Assembly: GCA_026400695.1 (NCBI GenBank)
Contig: JAPLON010000033.1
Location: 1 to 9,219, forward strand
Source of the DNA: Pseudomonadota bacterium
Lineage (GTDB): Bacteria; Pseudomonadota; Alphaproteobacteria; Paracaedibacterales; CAITNM01
Reading direction: 5' to 3'
DNA length: 9,219 nucleotides
Below are positions 1-6,222 of this stretch, in pieces. Made by a program: the position numbers and the translations under genes. The first letter of the stretch is position 1. Every line of letters begins with the position of its first letter. The notes beneath the pieces are model-generated. The model ran no database searches, had not been told where the DNA came from, and worked only from the letters and a program-made list of their open reading frames with translations.

Positions 1-65
1 GCAACAAAATATTCTAACAGTCTTAACTGCTCTGAACGTGACAGCTTGCAATGCTTTACATACAT
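1..65 (-). CDS. IS1595-family (IS1016-like) transposase, N-terminal fragment
   Basis: The frame starts with ATG at 63-65 on the minus strand and runs off the left edge after 21 full codons. It has a Shine-Dalgarno AGGA at 73-76, seven bases before the start. The visible residues MYVKHCKLSRSEQLRLLEYF, followed by V and A, match the start I remember for IS1016-type DDE transposases: a short Cys-containing segment, then a helix ending in EYFVAG, as part of an N-terminal helix-turn-helix that binds the element ends. The catalytic DDE domain would lie outside the window, so it cannot be seen whether the enzyme is intact. The start is only about 40 bases inside the inverted repeat, as expected for a compact element. 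Confidence 0.7.
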   Translation of the reverse strand, partial: MYVKHCKLSRSEQLRLLEYFV

Positions 66-104
66 TCTTACATCCTAACTTCTTAAAAGTCAGGTGTCAG
101 CCCC
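1..104 (-). mobile_element. Right end of an IS1595/IS1016-type insertion sequence (partial)
   Basis: The window opens inside an insertion sequence. Reading the minus strand from 104, the sequence starts GGGGCTGACACCTGACTTTT, which has the look of a terminal inverted repeat, and about 20 bases later a transposase reading frame begins. The element boundary is placed at 104. IS1595-family elements usually make 8-base AT-rich target duplications, so 105-112 (ttaattta) is the expected duplicate. Its partner would lie outside the window. Family assignment rests on the N-terminal transposase residues and the position of the repeat, and is from memory of the family rather than a search. Confidence 0.68.
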
Positions 105-128
105 TTAATTTATCTTACAGTACTACCC

Positions 129-166
129 AGGAGCCCTTATTCTTAGGGCTCCTAAAAATTGTTTTT
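129..166 (+). terminator. Intrinsic terminator hairpin
   Basis: A perfect 9-bp stem, AGGAGCCCT (129-137) with AGGGCTCCT (145-153), encloses a 7-base loop and is followed by AAAAATTGTTTTT. The T-run is interrupted but lies on the + strand side only; nothing like it occurs on the minus-strand side. It probably ended a + strand gene that now lies beyond the insertion sequence. Confidence 0.6.
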
Positions 167-221
167 AAGTTTTGTTAATGGTAGGCTAGCTTAGAGATAG
201 ATAATAGATTGCTATAGCTAC

Positions 222-1640
222 ATGCAAAACAAACTCCCTTATAATATCTGGAAACTACTTATTCCATTTATTATTGGCCTTGCGGTCTACCTTTTACCAA
301 AACCAGAAGTGCTAGATATCAAAGCATGGAAACTTCTGGCAATATTTATTGGTACAATTAGCGGAATTATTTTAAAACCCTTACCTATCCCAGTTATTGC
401 CCTACTTGGGCTACACTGCTGTACAGTTACTAAAACCTTAGATTTAGCAAAAGAATCTCTCCAGGGATTTTCATCAACCATTGTTTGGCTAGTTGTTTTT
501 GTATTTTTTATTGCTAGAGGGTTCATAAAAACTAAACTTGGCTACCGCATAGCTTATAGCTTTGTTGCTCTTTTGGGCAAATATACCTTGGGACTTGGCT
601 ATGGCATTACACTTACTGAACTAATCCTTGGCCCTGCAATTCCCAGCAATGCTGCCCGCGCCGGAGGGATCATTTACCCAATTGTAAAGTCCATATCAGA
701 AACGTTAGGAAGTCGCCCAGAAGATGGAACTTCCAGAAAATTGGGAAGCTTTTTAACTATAGTCGCATTCCAGGGCAATCTAATTGTTAGCGCTATATTT
801 TTAACTGGAATGGCAGCCAACCCAATGGCTCAAGGCATTGCGGCTAAACAAGGGGTGTTTTTTTCGTGGATGGATTGGTTTATTGCTGCATCAGTCCCAG
901 GGCTATTCAGCTTGATTCTTATACCACTAATTTTATATATAATTTACCCACCACAACTTAAGGTATTGCCACAAGCAGTTAGCATTGCAAAGAAAAACCT
1001 AAAAGACATGGGACCCATGACTACCCAAGAAATTACCATGGTTTGCGTATTTTTAACTATGGTTGGCATATGGATTTTTGGTGAACAGTATAATATCCCA
1101 TCAGTTACTGCTGGATTGTTTGGGGTATGCATACTACTAGTTACTGGAATTTTAACTTGGCAAGATATTTTGAACGAACACGAAGCTTGGAGTACCGTCA
1201 TTTGGTTATCCATTCTGGTGATGATGTCTGGGTACCTAGAAAAATTTGGCCTTATTAGCTGGTTCAGCTCATCAATCAGTCATCTTTTTGTAAACACGAA
1301 TCCTCTTATGACAATGTTTGGATTGGCAATAATTTACTTTTACAGTCACTACTTTTTTGCAAGCAATACCGCTCATGTTGGCGCTATGTATGGTGCATTT
1401 CTTAGCGTTGCTATTGCTGCTGGAGCCCCACCTTTAGTTTCAGCATTAATTTTAGGTTTTTTCAGCTCATTGTTTTCTAGTATTACCCACTATTCAACAG
1501 GATCAGCGCCACTCTATTTTGGTATGGGATATATTGAAGTTAGCGAGTGGTGGTTTTATGGCTTTATTGTTAGTTTAGTAAACATAGCTATTTGGCTTGG
1601 TATTGGCTATTTGTGGTGGAGCTTTTTAGGAATAGTTTAA
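222..1640 (+). CDS. DASS-family anion/dicarboxylate transporter (SodiT/CitT/YflS type)
   Basis: Inner-membrane transporter of the divalent anion:sodium symporter (DASS) family, the subgroup with plant plastid 2-oxoglutarate/malate translocators, bacterial CitT/TtdT and chlamydial homologues. Expected substrates are C4-C6 di- and tricarboxylates, moved by symport or exchange. The 472 residues are almost wholly hydrophobic, with about 12 membrane segments and no soluble domain, a normal family length. Two substrate/sodium-binding hairpin motifs are visible: PSNAARAGGIIYP at 141-153 and ASNTAHVGAMYGAF at 380-393. The C-terminal THYSTGSAPLYFG (422-434) is also typical. The first motif reads SNA where many DASS members have SNT. 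No clear Shine-Dalgarno precedes the ATG, an in-frame stop lies at 198-200, and there is no better start nearby. The gene stands alone. Exact substrate cannot be read from sequence; import of host dicarboxylates or exchange is a reasonable inference. Confidence 0.88.
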   Translation: MQNKLPYNIWKLLIPFIIGLAVYLLPKPEVLDIKAWKLLAIFIGTISGIILKPLPIPVIALLGLHCCTVTKTLDLAKESLQGFSSTIVWLVVFVFFIARGFIKTKLGYRIAYSFVALLGKYTLGLGYGITLTELILGPAIPSNAARAGGIIYPIVKSISETLGSRPEDGTSRKLGSFLTIVAFQGNLIVSAIFLTGMAANPMAQGIAAKQGVFFSWMDWFIAASVPGLFSLILIPLILYIIYPPQLKVLPQAVSIAKKNLKDMGPMTTQEITMVCVFLTMVGIWIFGEQYNIPSVTAGLFGVCILLVTGILTWQDILNEHEAWSTVIWLSILVMMSGYLEKFGLISWFSSSISHLFVNTNPLMTMFGLAIIYFYSHYFFASNTAHVGAMYGAFLSVAIAAGAPPLVSALILGFFSSLFSSITHYSTGSAPLYFGMGYIEVSEWWFYGFIVSLVNIAIWLGIGYLWWSFLGIV

Positions 1641-1656
1641 AAACTTATAAAAAAAA

Positions 1657-1676
1657 GCCCAAACAAAAATTTGGGC
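1657..1676 (-). terminator. Convergent-gene terminator, strongest for the minus strand
   Basis: GCCCAAA (1657-1663) pairs with TTTGGGC (1670-1676) around a 6-base loop. On the minus strand the stem is followed by a T-run, seen as the A-run at 1649-1656, so it is a good terminator for the gene ending at 1702. On the + strand it is followed only by AGTTTGTTATTA, so it may stop the transporter transcript less efficiently. Confidence 0.72.
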
Positions 1677-1701
1677 AGTTTGTTATTATATAAGGCAAAC
1701 C

Positions 1702-2487
1702 TTAGTTTTGAGCGCTTTCTTTAACAGGATTAGAATTTGCTTCTTCTAATTTTTTAGTCTGAGTTTTGTCTTCTTTAGCCTCGATTGCTTCTTCATTTTT
1801 ACTGACTGTAGTATCCTCTTTGGATTTGTCATCTCCATCAAGCTTCGGCTCTACCTTCTTTTCCTCTAGTTTTACTTCGTCATTTTCTGTTTTTTTCTCT
1901 TCAGGCCTGATCTCAGGTTTTACTTCGACACTTTCCTGTTTCTTTTCTTCTTGCTTTTTTTCTTCAGTCTTGACTTCAGGTTTTTTCTCTTCAGGCTTCT
2001 TTTCCTCTGGTTGATTACCAGCTAATAAGTTATTCACTTCTTTTTCATCAGAACAAATATTGAAAATTAAAAAATCACCGCTTCTTGAAACCAAAGCATA
2101 CAAGGGTTTACCATCAACATTAAACTGAACTCTCACAGGTCCATCGCCAGATTTTAGAGCATCCTCAGCATTCTTCAAGACATCTAATAAGACAGACTCA
2201 TCTACCTTCTGACCTACTTTTTCTTTTTTAGAGTGAGCTACACGAGTAAAAACGTTCGTATCGCCTTCCTTACGCTTTTCAATGACTACTATATAATTTT
2301 TATCATCAACTTTAATGTCGCCTTCTTGCTGCTTTTTATTAACATTTTCTATAAGTTTCCTTACATCACTTCCAGCTTCTTTAACTAAATCTGCACGTTT
2401 AGCAAGCGTTGAAATGTCACCTGTGCTAGCAAAACCACTGCTTAAAGCACACGTTAGCATCAAAGTCATAACTAATTTTTTTTTCAT
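1702..2487 (-). CDS. Periplasmic single-Cache-like protein with Glu/Lys/Pro-rich tail
   Basis: Exported protein of 261 residues. Residues 1-20 form a signal peptide (MKKK, then a hydrophobic stretch ending SSGFA). Residues about 25-150 resemble a stand-alone single Cache sensor domain: an N-terminal helix, then YIVVIEKRKEGDTNVFTRVAHS, a K-VGQKV segment, a helix with SGDGPVRVQF, GKPLYALVSRSGDFLIFNI. That order (strand, small-molecule pocket, AHP/VG-like turn, GxG-V-Y-like strand) is what I know from small alphaproteobacterial Cache proteins, but the match is distant. Residues 158-261 are low-complexity Glu, Lys and Pro with repeated PEEKK/TEEKK/QEEKK units, probably extended or coiled. Start choice: on the transcript GGAGA ends directly before a first ATG (2493) but lies six bases before a second ATG (2487), a normal spacing, so 2487 is preferred over a start two codons earlier. 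No membrane anchor or signalling domain follows, so it would be a free periplasmic ligand-binding or structural protein. Function unknown. Confidence 0.62.
   Translation of the reverse strand: MKKKLVMTLMLTCALSSGFASTGDISTLAKRADLVKEAGSDVRKLIENVNKKQQEGDIKVDDKNYIVVIEKRKEGDTNVFTRVAHSKKEKVGQKVDESVLLDVLKNAEDALKSGDGPVRVQFNVDGKPLYALVSRSGDFLIFNICSDEKEVNNLLAGNQPEEKKPEEKKPEVKTEEKKQEEKKQESVEVKPEIRPEEKKTENDEVKLEEKKVEPKLDGDDKSKEDTTVSKNEEAIEAKEDKTQTKKLEEANSNPVKESAQN
1933..2010 (-). repeat. In-gene PEEKK-type repeat tract
   Basis: The segment encodes imperfect tandem five- to six-residue units, PEEKK, PEEKK, PEVKTEEKK, QEEKK, within the tail of the Cache-like protein. On the + strand this shows as recurring ttcttttcttc/ctcttcaggc blocks. 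Such tracts change length easily by slippage. Confidence 0.6.
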
Positions 2488-2514
2488 AAACATTCTCCAT
2501 AAACTTTTTTTGTA

Positions 2515-2597
2515 ATTCTACCTGAATGAAACTTTATGAGGCAAGCATTATTGATTACTACACCAAGATTATTTCTTAAAAATTTCTCTGTTTTCAA
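2515..2597 (-). promoter_or_regulatory. Possible promoter(s) for the Cache-like gene
   Basis: Two sigma70-like pairs lie upstream on the minus strand. The distal one has -35 TTGAAA (2592-2597), an 18-base spacer and -10 AATAAT (2568-2573). The proximal one has TTGCCT (2539-2544), an 18-base spacer and TAGAAT (2515-2520). Each is imperfect, and AT-rich DNA gives such matches by chance. They suggest that the gene can be transcribed apart from the upstream monooxygenase gene. Confidence 0.3.
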
Positions 2598-2616
2598 CCA
2601 ATAGAACCTTTTAGTT

Positions 2617-3774
2617 TCAAATTCCCATAGCTTTTTTCATGAAAAATTTCTTAAGTGGTGAGATCTTATTAACAGTTGCCAAGCCTGCTTGGCGAACAAA
2701 ACTTACTAACGAATTGTCAAAACCGTAAAGTCTAGTTAACCCATCTGTAAAAAAGTATAACCCATGCTGATCAAACTTACGCTTTTTACAATACCTATCT
2801 AATAGATGGCTTGAGCCATAATCTTGACCAGTATCCTTAGCATGCTCTAATAATTCCACCAAATCTGCAACATCTCTCCACCCCAAGTTCACCCCTTGTC
2901 CAGCAATTGGGTGTAAAACATGTGCCGCATCTCCCAGTAAAATAGTTCTTGGTGCTACTATTTTATCTACTGTTAAGGAACTAAGTTGGAAAATCCAGCG
3001 CTTACTACAAATTTTAACATCTCCGTAGTAAGGAAAAATTTCCGTTAGTTTTTGTTCAATCTCAAAATCTGGCATTTCCTCCCAATTCATATCCTTTGGA
3101 CTACACCAAACAATACCTGATTGATTTTTACCATCTGCAGTATCAGTCATTGGCAACATTGCAAATGGACCTGTTGGCTGAAATACTTCCCATGCCGTAG
3201 CATTATGCGGCTTTTCATGGGTAAAATGTGCCACTAAAGCTTTATGGCCATATTCTTTAGTTTTGCTCTTTATATTAACTTGCCCTCTAACCCAAGAATT
3301 TCTACCATCTACTCCAACAATTAACGGTGCCTTTAAAACACCGTGATCTTGACTTGTTACCTCACCAGGTTCCAACTTTTGCAAAGTACAATTAGCAACA
3401 ACTTCAACTAAATCAGCTCTTTGCACAGCCTCATATAAGGCAGCCGTTAAACGATCAAATTCAATGATATAGCCCATAGGCTGGTCACTCAGTTCCTTGT
3501 AATCATAGTCAAGGGTCCAAGCTGATCCTTTTTCAAAAACTCTAATGTAATTAATTCTTTGCGCTGTAGACTTTAAATCATCCCACAAACCACACTTATC
3601 TAGAAAAAGTTTTGAACCAAGCGTAACTGCAATTGTGCGTCCGTCATTTATACCATTTTTTGTTGTTGGTTTTGCAAATGGTCCACGCTCGAGCAATTTC
3701 ACTCTAATACCCAGTTGAGACAAGCGAACAGCAAGCACCGTCCCCACTAAACCTGCACCTATAACAATCACCAT
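2617..3774 (-). CDS. UbiH/UbiF/UbiL-family FAD-dependent ubiquinone hydroxylase
   Basis: FAD-dependent aromatic-ring monooxygenase of the UbiH/Coq6 family, which adds hydroxyl groups to the polyprenyl-phenol ring during ubiquinone synthesis at the inner membrane. The 385 residues match the family length. Visible motifs: the dinucleotide-binding GAGLVG (6-11), NDGRTIAVT (43-51), the DG motif GVDGRNSWVR (154-163), and the second FAD/ribityl motif LLGDAAHVLHPIAGQGVNLG (279-298) followed by WRDVADL. The reading frame could be extended upstream to a TTG at 3819, but the ATG at 3774 is preferred: it has AAGG seven bases before it, and it places the Rossmann strand MVIVIGAG at the N-terminus as in relatives. 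Which ring position it acts on (UbiH, UbiF or the broader UbiL) cannot be told from sequence alone. It lies divergent to the YopJ-like gene and 129 bases upstream of the Cache-like gene, with no clear terminator between them. Confidence 0.87.
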   Translation of the reverse strand: MVIVIGAGLVGTVLAVRLSQLGIRVKLLERGPFAKPTTKNGINDGRTIAVTLGSKLFLDKCGLWDDLKSTAQRINYIRVFEKGSAWTLDYDYKELSDQPMGYIIEFDRLTAALYEAVQRADLVEVVANCTLQKLEPGEVTSQDHGVLKAPLIVGVDGRNSWVRGQVNIKSKTKEYGHKALVAHFTHEKPHNATAWEVFQPTGPFAMLPMTDTADGKNQSGIVWCSPKDMNWEEMPDFEIEQKLTEIFPYYGDVKICSKRWIFQLSSLTVDKIVAPRTILLGDAAHVLHPIAGQGVNLGWRDVADLVELLEHAKDTGQDYGSSHLLDRYCKKRKFDQHGLYFFTDGLTRLYGFDNSLVSFVRQAGLATVNKISPLKKFFMKKAMGI

Positions 3775-3878
3775 TTTAGTACCTTGCATGAAAGAATTTG
3801 CCCATACAGCATAAGTCAAAATATGGAATAATTCAAAATTAGAAAAAACTCAAATAACCATAAAACCTTATTATTTTT

Positions 3879-3919
3879 ATAGCTTGACACACAATAAAAA
3901 TATTTATATAGCTTGTGTG
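3879..3919 (+). promoter_or_regulatory. Repeat pair overlapping the promoter, possible operator
   Basis: Two kinds of repeat are superimposed on the promoter. CACACAA (3888-3894) and TTGTGTG (3913-3919) are exact inverted repeats. ATAGCTTG occurs twice in direct orientation, at 3879-3886 and 3908-3915. The left copies touch the -35 and the right copies cover the -10 and start region, which is where a repressor dimer would sit. No regulator is identified. Confidence 0.33.
3884..3912 (+). promoter_or_regulatory. Sigma70-type promoter of the YopJ-like gene
   Basis: A perfect -35 TTGACA (3884-3889) is followed after 17 bases by TATAGC (3907-3912), a 4-of-6 match to the -10 consensus. The expected transcription start is near 3919, giving a leader of about 27 bases. 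AAAGG (3932-3936) lies nine bases before the ATG at 3946 as ribosome binding site. Confidence 0.6.
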
Positions 3920-3945
3920 CTTAACTACTTTAAAGGTTTAATTTT

Positions 3946-5319
3946 ATGAAAAAATTCTTATTTAGTGCTGTGTGTTTAAGTATTAGCACACTATATACAG
4001 CAGAATATGTTGAATATGTACAAGGACCAGAATGGCGTGAAACTGTTGCGGGATTGTATTATAAAAATGCTTCAGTGGTTGGAAGTGGTACAACTCATCG
4101 CAGTATTCACCTTTTTCTTGACGATAAATTATCGAATGATCCAACTTTTCAAAAAAGTCAATTCGAAGATGATTCTTATCACTACACGTTTTTTCATCGC
4201 GCAACAGAAAAAGGTACAGAAATTGTCCTATTGCCATTTAAACATAAGGAAGGCGGTTATTTTCAAAGCCCAACTTTAGACAAAGAAACAAAAATACCAT
4301 TATACCCACCCCAAAACGTACAGGAACAAACCGTTGCAATTTTACAAATGTTATATGATCGCTTTAAAAATAAGTTAGTATGTCATTTTGTATCTCATGA
4401 AGCACCACGACAACCGATAGAAAAACCAGCACTAACTCGTCTTGGAGCAGCTGTGTTCAAAATAGTTCCATTAAACTCTGATCATCTTAATTACATGCGT
4501 CTTGAGTTTGACGACAAGATTCAACAAGCAACCATTTTTGAACCAGCATCTTTAAAATTAGGTTCGCGCTTTTTACTAGATCCACACAAATATAAAGCAG
4601 AACGTTATGTAGGTATTAAACTTTTCGATATACCTTTAAAAATAAGCTATGTGTATAGAGGTGACCAACTTTTTAATAGGAATGATTGCGGACGTTTTTC
4701 CGCAATTTACCTGCTTTATGCGGTAAATGGTCAAGATATTACGCAACTTTCCCGTTATAAAGTTTACCAAGGATTTAAAAGATGGATAGAAGGTACCGAA
4801 GGACTTTTATCCTATCAAAAATCTTTTGATGGAGAAGCAAAATTCCAAGAGGACTTTTTTAAAGATGACCCAAAAAAAACAAGAGAACTACTGCATAATT
4901 TGGGCCATGTTAAGTCCGAAATGAAAGCAAATGATGCGAAGTTAGAGACTTTAATTGATAAGGTTAATAATGCGAAATTACAGGCTTTAATTGATAAGGA
5001 TAATGAAACGGATGAAAAGAGTGTAGATGAGAAACACAATAGTCTATCTGAAAGAGATAAGGAACTTAGAGAGCTTTTGGTGGAACGCAAGAGTATATCT
5101 GAAAGAGGTAAAGAACTTGAAGAACTTTTTTCTGATTCCGCTAAAGAAATTGAACAATATGCTAAAGATTTTCCCAAAAGAAGGTCAGCTGCTACAGTAA
5201 ATCTATTGCGAGAAATAGTACAAAGTGAGGAAGATGCTCCTCCTATAAAAAAAACATGGTGTGCTACCTTTACAAACCTTTTCCGTATGCCGACCCACTG
5301 GATATTGCGGTATTTGTAA
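3946..5319 (+). CDS. Secreted protein with YopJ/CE-clan-like catalytic core, putative effector
   Basis: Residues 1-18 are a Sec-type signal peptide (MKKFLFSAVCLSISTLYTA). Residues about 170-260 carry what I read as a CE-clan cysteine hydrolase/acetyltransferase core: His180 (SDHLNYMRLEF), then after 18 residues Glu199 in TIFEPASL, then Cys248 in NRNDCGRFSAIYLLYAV, with Gln241 shortly before it. From memory, YopJ has the same H-x18-E spacing, the same FEPA around the Glu, and a Q...ECG-FS segment around its Cys; Ulp1-type proteases have H...D...Q...DCG. Known activities are Ser/Thr/Lys acetylation of host kinases (YopJ) or deubiquitination/deSUMOylation. Which applies here is open. Residues 310-405 are charged helix, probably coiled coil, built from two tandem duplications. 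A Cys is also present at 439, near the end. The gene has its own promoter and a strong 3' hairpin, and no operon partners. Oddities are the Sec signal instead of a type III signal and Leu instead of Trp after the His. CDS is certain; catalytic assignment is moderate. Confidence 0.6.
   Translation: MKKFLFSAVCLSISTLYTAEYVEYVQGPEWRETVAGLYYKNASVVGSGTTHRSIHLFLDDKLSNDPTFQKSQFEDDSYHYTFFHRATEKGTEIVLLPFKHKEGGYFQSPTLDKETKIPLYPPQNVQEQTVAILQMLYDRFKNKLVCHFVSHEAPRQPIEKPALTRLGAAVFKIVPLNSDHLNYMRLEFDDKIQQATIFEPASLKLGSRFLLDPHKYKAERYVGIKLFDIPLKISYVYRGDQLFNRNDCGRFSAIYLLYAVNGQDITQLSRYKVYQGFKRWIEGTEGLLSYQKSFDGEAKFQEDFFKDDPKKTRELLHNLGHVKSEMKANDAKLETLIDKVNNAKLQALIDKDNETDEKSVDEKHNSLSERDKELRELLVERKSISERGKELEELFSDSAKEIEQYAKDFPKRRSAATVNLLREIVQSEEDAPPIKKTWCATFTNLFRMPTHWILRYL
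4930..5001 (+). repeat. Tandem 36-base duplication in the coiled-coil region
   Basis: Two adjacent 36-base units, 4930-4965 and 4966-5001, encode NDAKLETLIDKV and NNAKLQALIDKD (residues 329-352). They share the stretch ttaattgataagg and most other bases, so the duplication is recent enough to be seen in DNA. Confidence 0.7.
5041..5142 (+). repeat. Tandem 51-base duplication in the coiled-coil region
   Basis: Units 5041-5091 and 5092-5142 encode SLSERDKELRELLVERK and SISERGKELEELFSDSA (residues 366-399). The first two thirds of each unit are well conserved at DNA level (agt-tatctgaaag); the last third has diverged. Confidence 0.6.
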
Positions 5320-5325
5320 CGTTTT

Positions 5326-5363
5326 ATAGGTTGCTTCTCTAAATCCTTAGGGAAGTAACCTAT
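5326..5363 (+). terminator. 17-bp hairpin behind the YopJ-like gene, no T-run
   Basis: Positions 5326-5342 pair with 5347-5363 over 17 consecutive pairs, including one G-U and one U-G pair, around the tetraloop ATCC. It starts seven bases after the stop codon. No T-run follows on either strand, so it is either an atypical terminator or a 3' structure that protects the transcript from exonucleases. Confidence 0.5.
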
Positions 5364-5460
5364 CTCACTATAAAAAATACTGCATAAATAAACAGAACTA
5401 GATATTTCACTCTTAATCCCATAGAATCTATCACATGTTACTATTCTACAATGAAAACTT

Positions 5461-6222
5461 ATGCAAATTTTAGTTGTTGGCCTTGGGGCCATGGGCAGTG
5501 CTCTGGTAAAACGATTGGAGCCCAATTATGATTTTACAATCATTGATCCATTCAAGGAAAATTGCCTAGAATCGGTCGATGCCCTGCCGGTGGGTTATTT
5601 TCCTGATATAGTACTAATTACAATAAAACCACAAACGTTGGCTGAAATTTTGCCAGCGTATGCAAAATTTAGCAGTGCATTATTTATTTCAATTGCCGCT
5701 GGGGTTACCTGTAAACGCTACCAAGAATTATTGGGTGATGTGCGCCTAAGCCGAGTCATGCCTAATTTAGCTGTTCAAGTAGGCGAATCTGCCAGCGCTT
5801 ATGTGTTAAATGAAAACTGCACAGAAGCTGATGATACTTTAGTAAACCAATTATTTTCCCAAGTTGGTATATTAAAAAAATTAAATGATGAACGCCTGTT
5901 TGATGCAGTAACCGCCCTTTCAGGTTCTGGTCCTGCCTATGTTTATTATTTATGCGAAGCTTTAAGCGATGCAGCCCAACACTTAGGGCTTGACGCAGAA
6001 TTTGCCGATGAATTTTCCCGCCAAACCATTATAGGAGCAGCTGCTACATTAAAGGAGTTACCTGATTCTGCTGCCCAGTTGCGCGCCAATGTTACCAGTA
6101 AAGGCGGAACTACTCAGGCTGCTTTGAATGTATTAATGGTAGGCGACGCTTTAAAAATTTTATTTTCCAAAGCTTTAACTGCAGCACGGAATCGCTGCCA
6201 ATATTTAGCTAGAAAATTATGA
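5461..6222 (+). CDS. proC: Pyrroline-5-carboxylate reductase
   Basis: Cytoplasmic enzyme that reduces 1-pyrroline-5-carboxylate to L-proline with NAD(P)H, the last step of proline synthesis. At 253 residues it is a little shorter than the roughly 270 of E. coli ProC. Visible features: an N-terminal Rossmann motif VVGLGAMGSAL (5-15), the substrate/cofactor stretch SRVMPNLAVQVGE (97-109), ALSGSGPAYVYY (152-163), and the C-terminal family signature PDSAAQLRANVTSKGGTTQA (201-220), in the all-helical dimer domain. The PN-loop reads MPNLAVQVG, where PNTPA is usual. An in-frame stop lies at 5452-5454, so the ATG at 5461 is the only good start; it has no clear Shine-Dalgarno. It is the first gene of a three-gene operon, and its TGA overlaps the next ATG (ATGA at 6219-6222). 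No other proline-synthesis gene is in the window. Confidence 0.93.
   Translation: MQILVVGLGAMGSALVKRLEPNYDFTIIDPFKENCLESVDALPVGYFPDIVLITIKPQTLAEILPAYAKFSSALFISIAAGVTCKRYQELLGDVRLSRVMPNLAVQVGESASAYVLNENCTEADDTLVNQLFSQVGILKKLNDERLFDAVTALSGSGPAYVYYLCEALSDAAQHLGLDAEFADEFSRQTIIGAAATLKELPDSAAQLRANVTSKGGTTQAALNVLMVGDALKILFSKALTAARNRCQYLARKL

Noticed and set aside
2..178. Plus-strand open frame at the left edge running through the terminator hairpin
   Set aside because: It reads through the terminator and opposite the transposase start, which explains the DNA better.
1766..2014. 82-codon Ser/Phe-rich plus-strand frame
   Set aside because: It is the antisense shadow of the Glu/Lys repeat tail of the Cache-like gene.
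3775..3819. 15-residue N-terminal extension of the UbiH-like protein from a TTG codon
   Set aside because: No Shine-Dalgarno, while the internal ATG at 3774 has AAGG at seven bases and fits the family N-terminus.
3808..3836. Possible minus-strand promoter for the UbiH-like gene (TTGAAT, 17 bases, TATGCT)
   Set aside because: Only 4 of 6 matches in each box in very AT-rich DNA; too weak to list.
3983..4279. Alternative frames on both strands (3983-4237 minus, 4007-4279 plus) over the start of the YopJ-like gene
   Set aside because: They overlap the signal peptide and N-terminal region of a gene with a good promoter and ribosome binding site.
4815..5525. 236-codon minus-strand frame opposite the coiled-coil region and across the start of proC
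   Set aside because: Its Ser/Leu-rich composition is the mirror of the Lys/Glu-rich coding strand, it overlaps two well-supported genes, and it has no recognisable domain.
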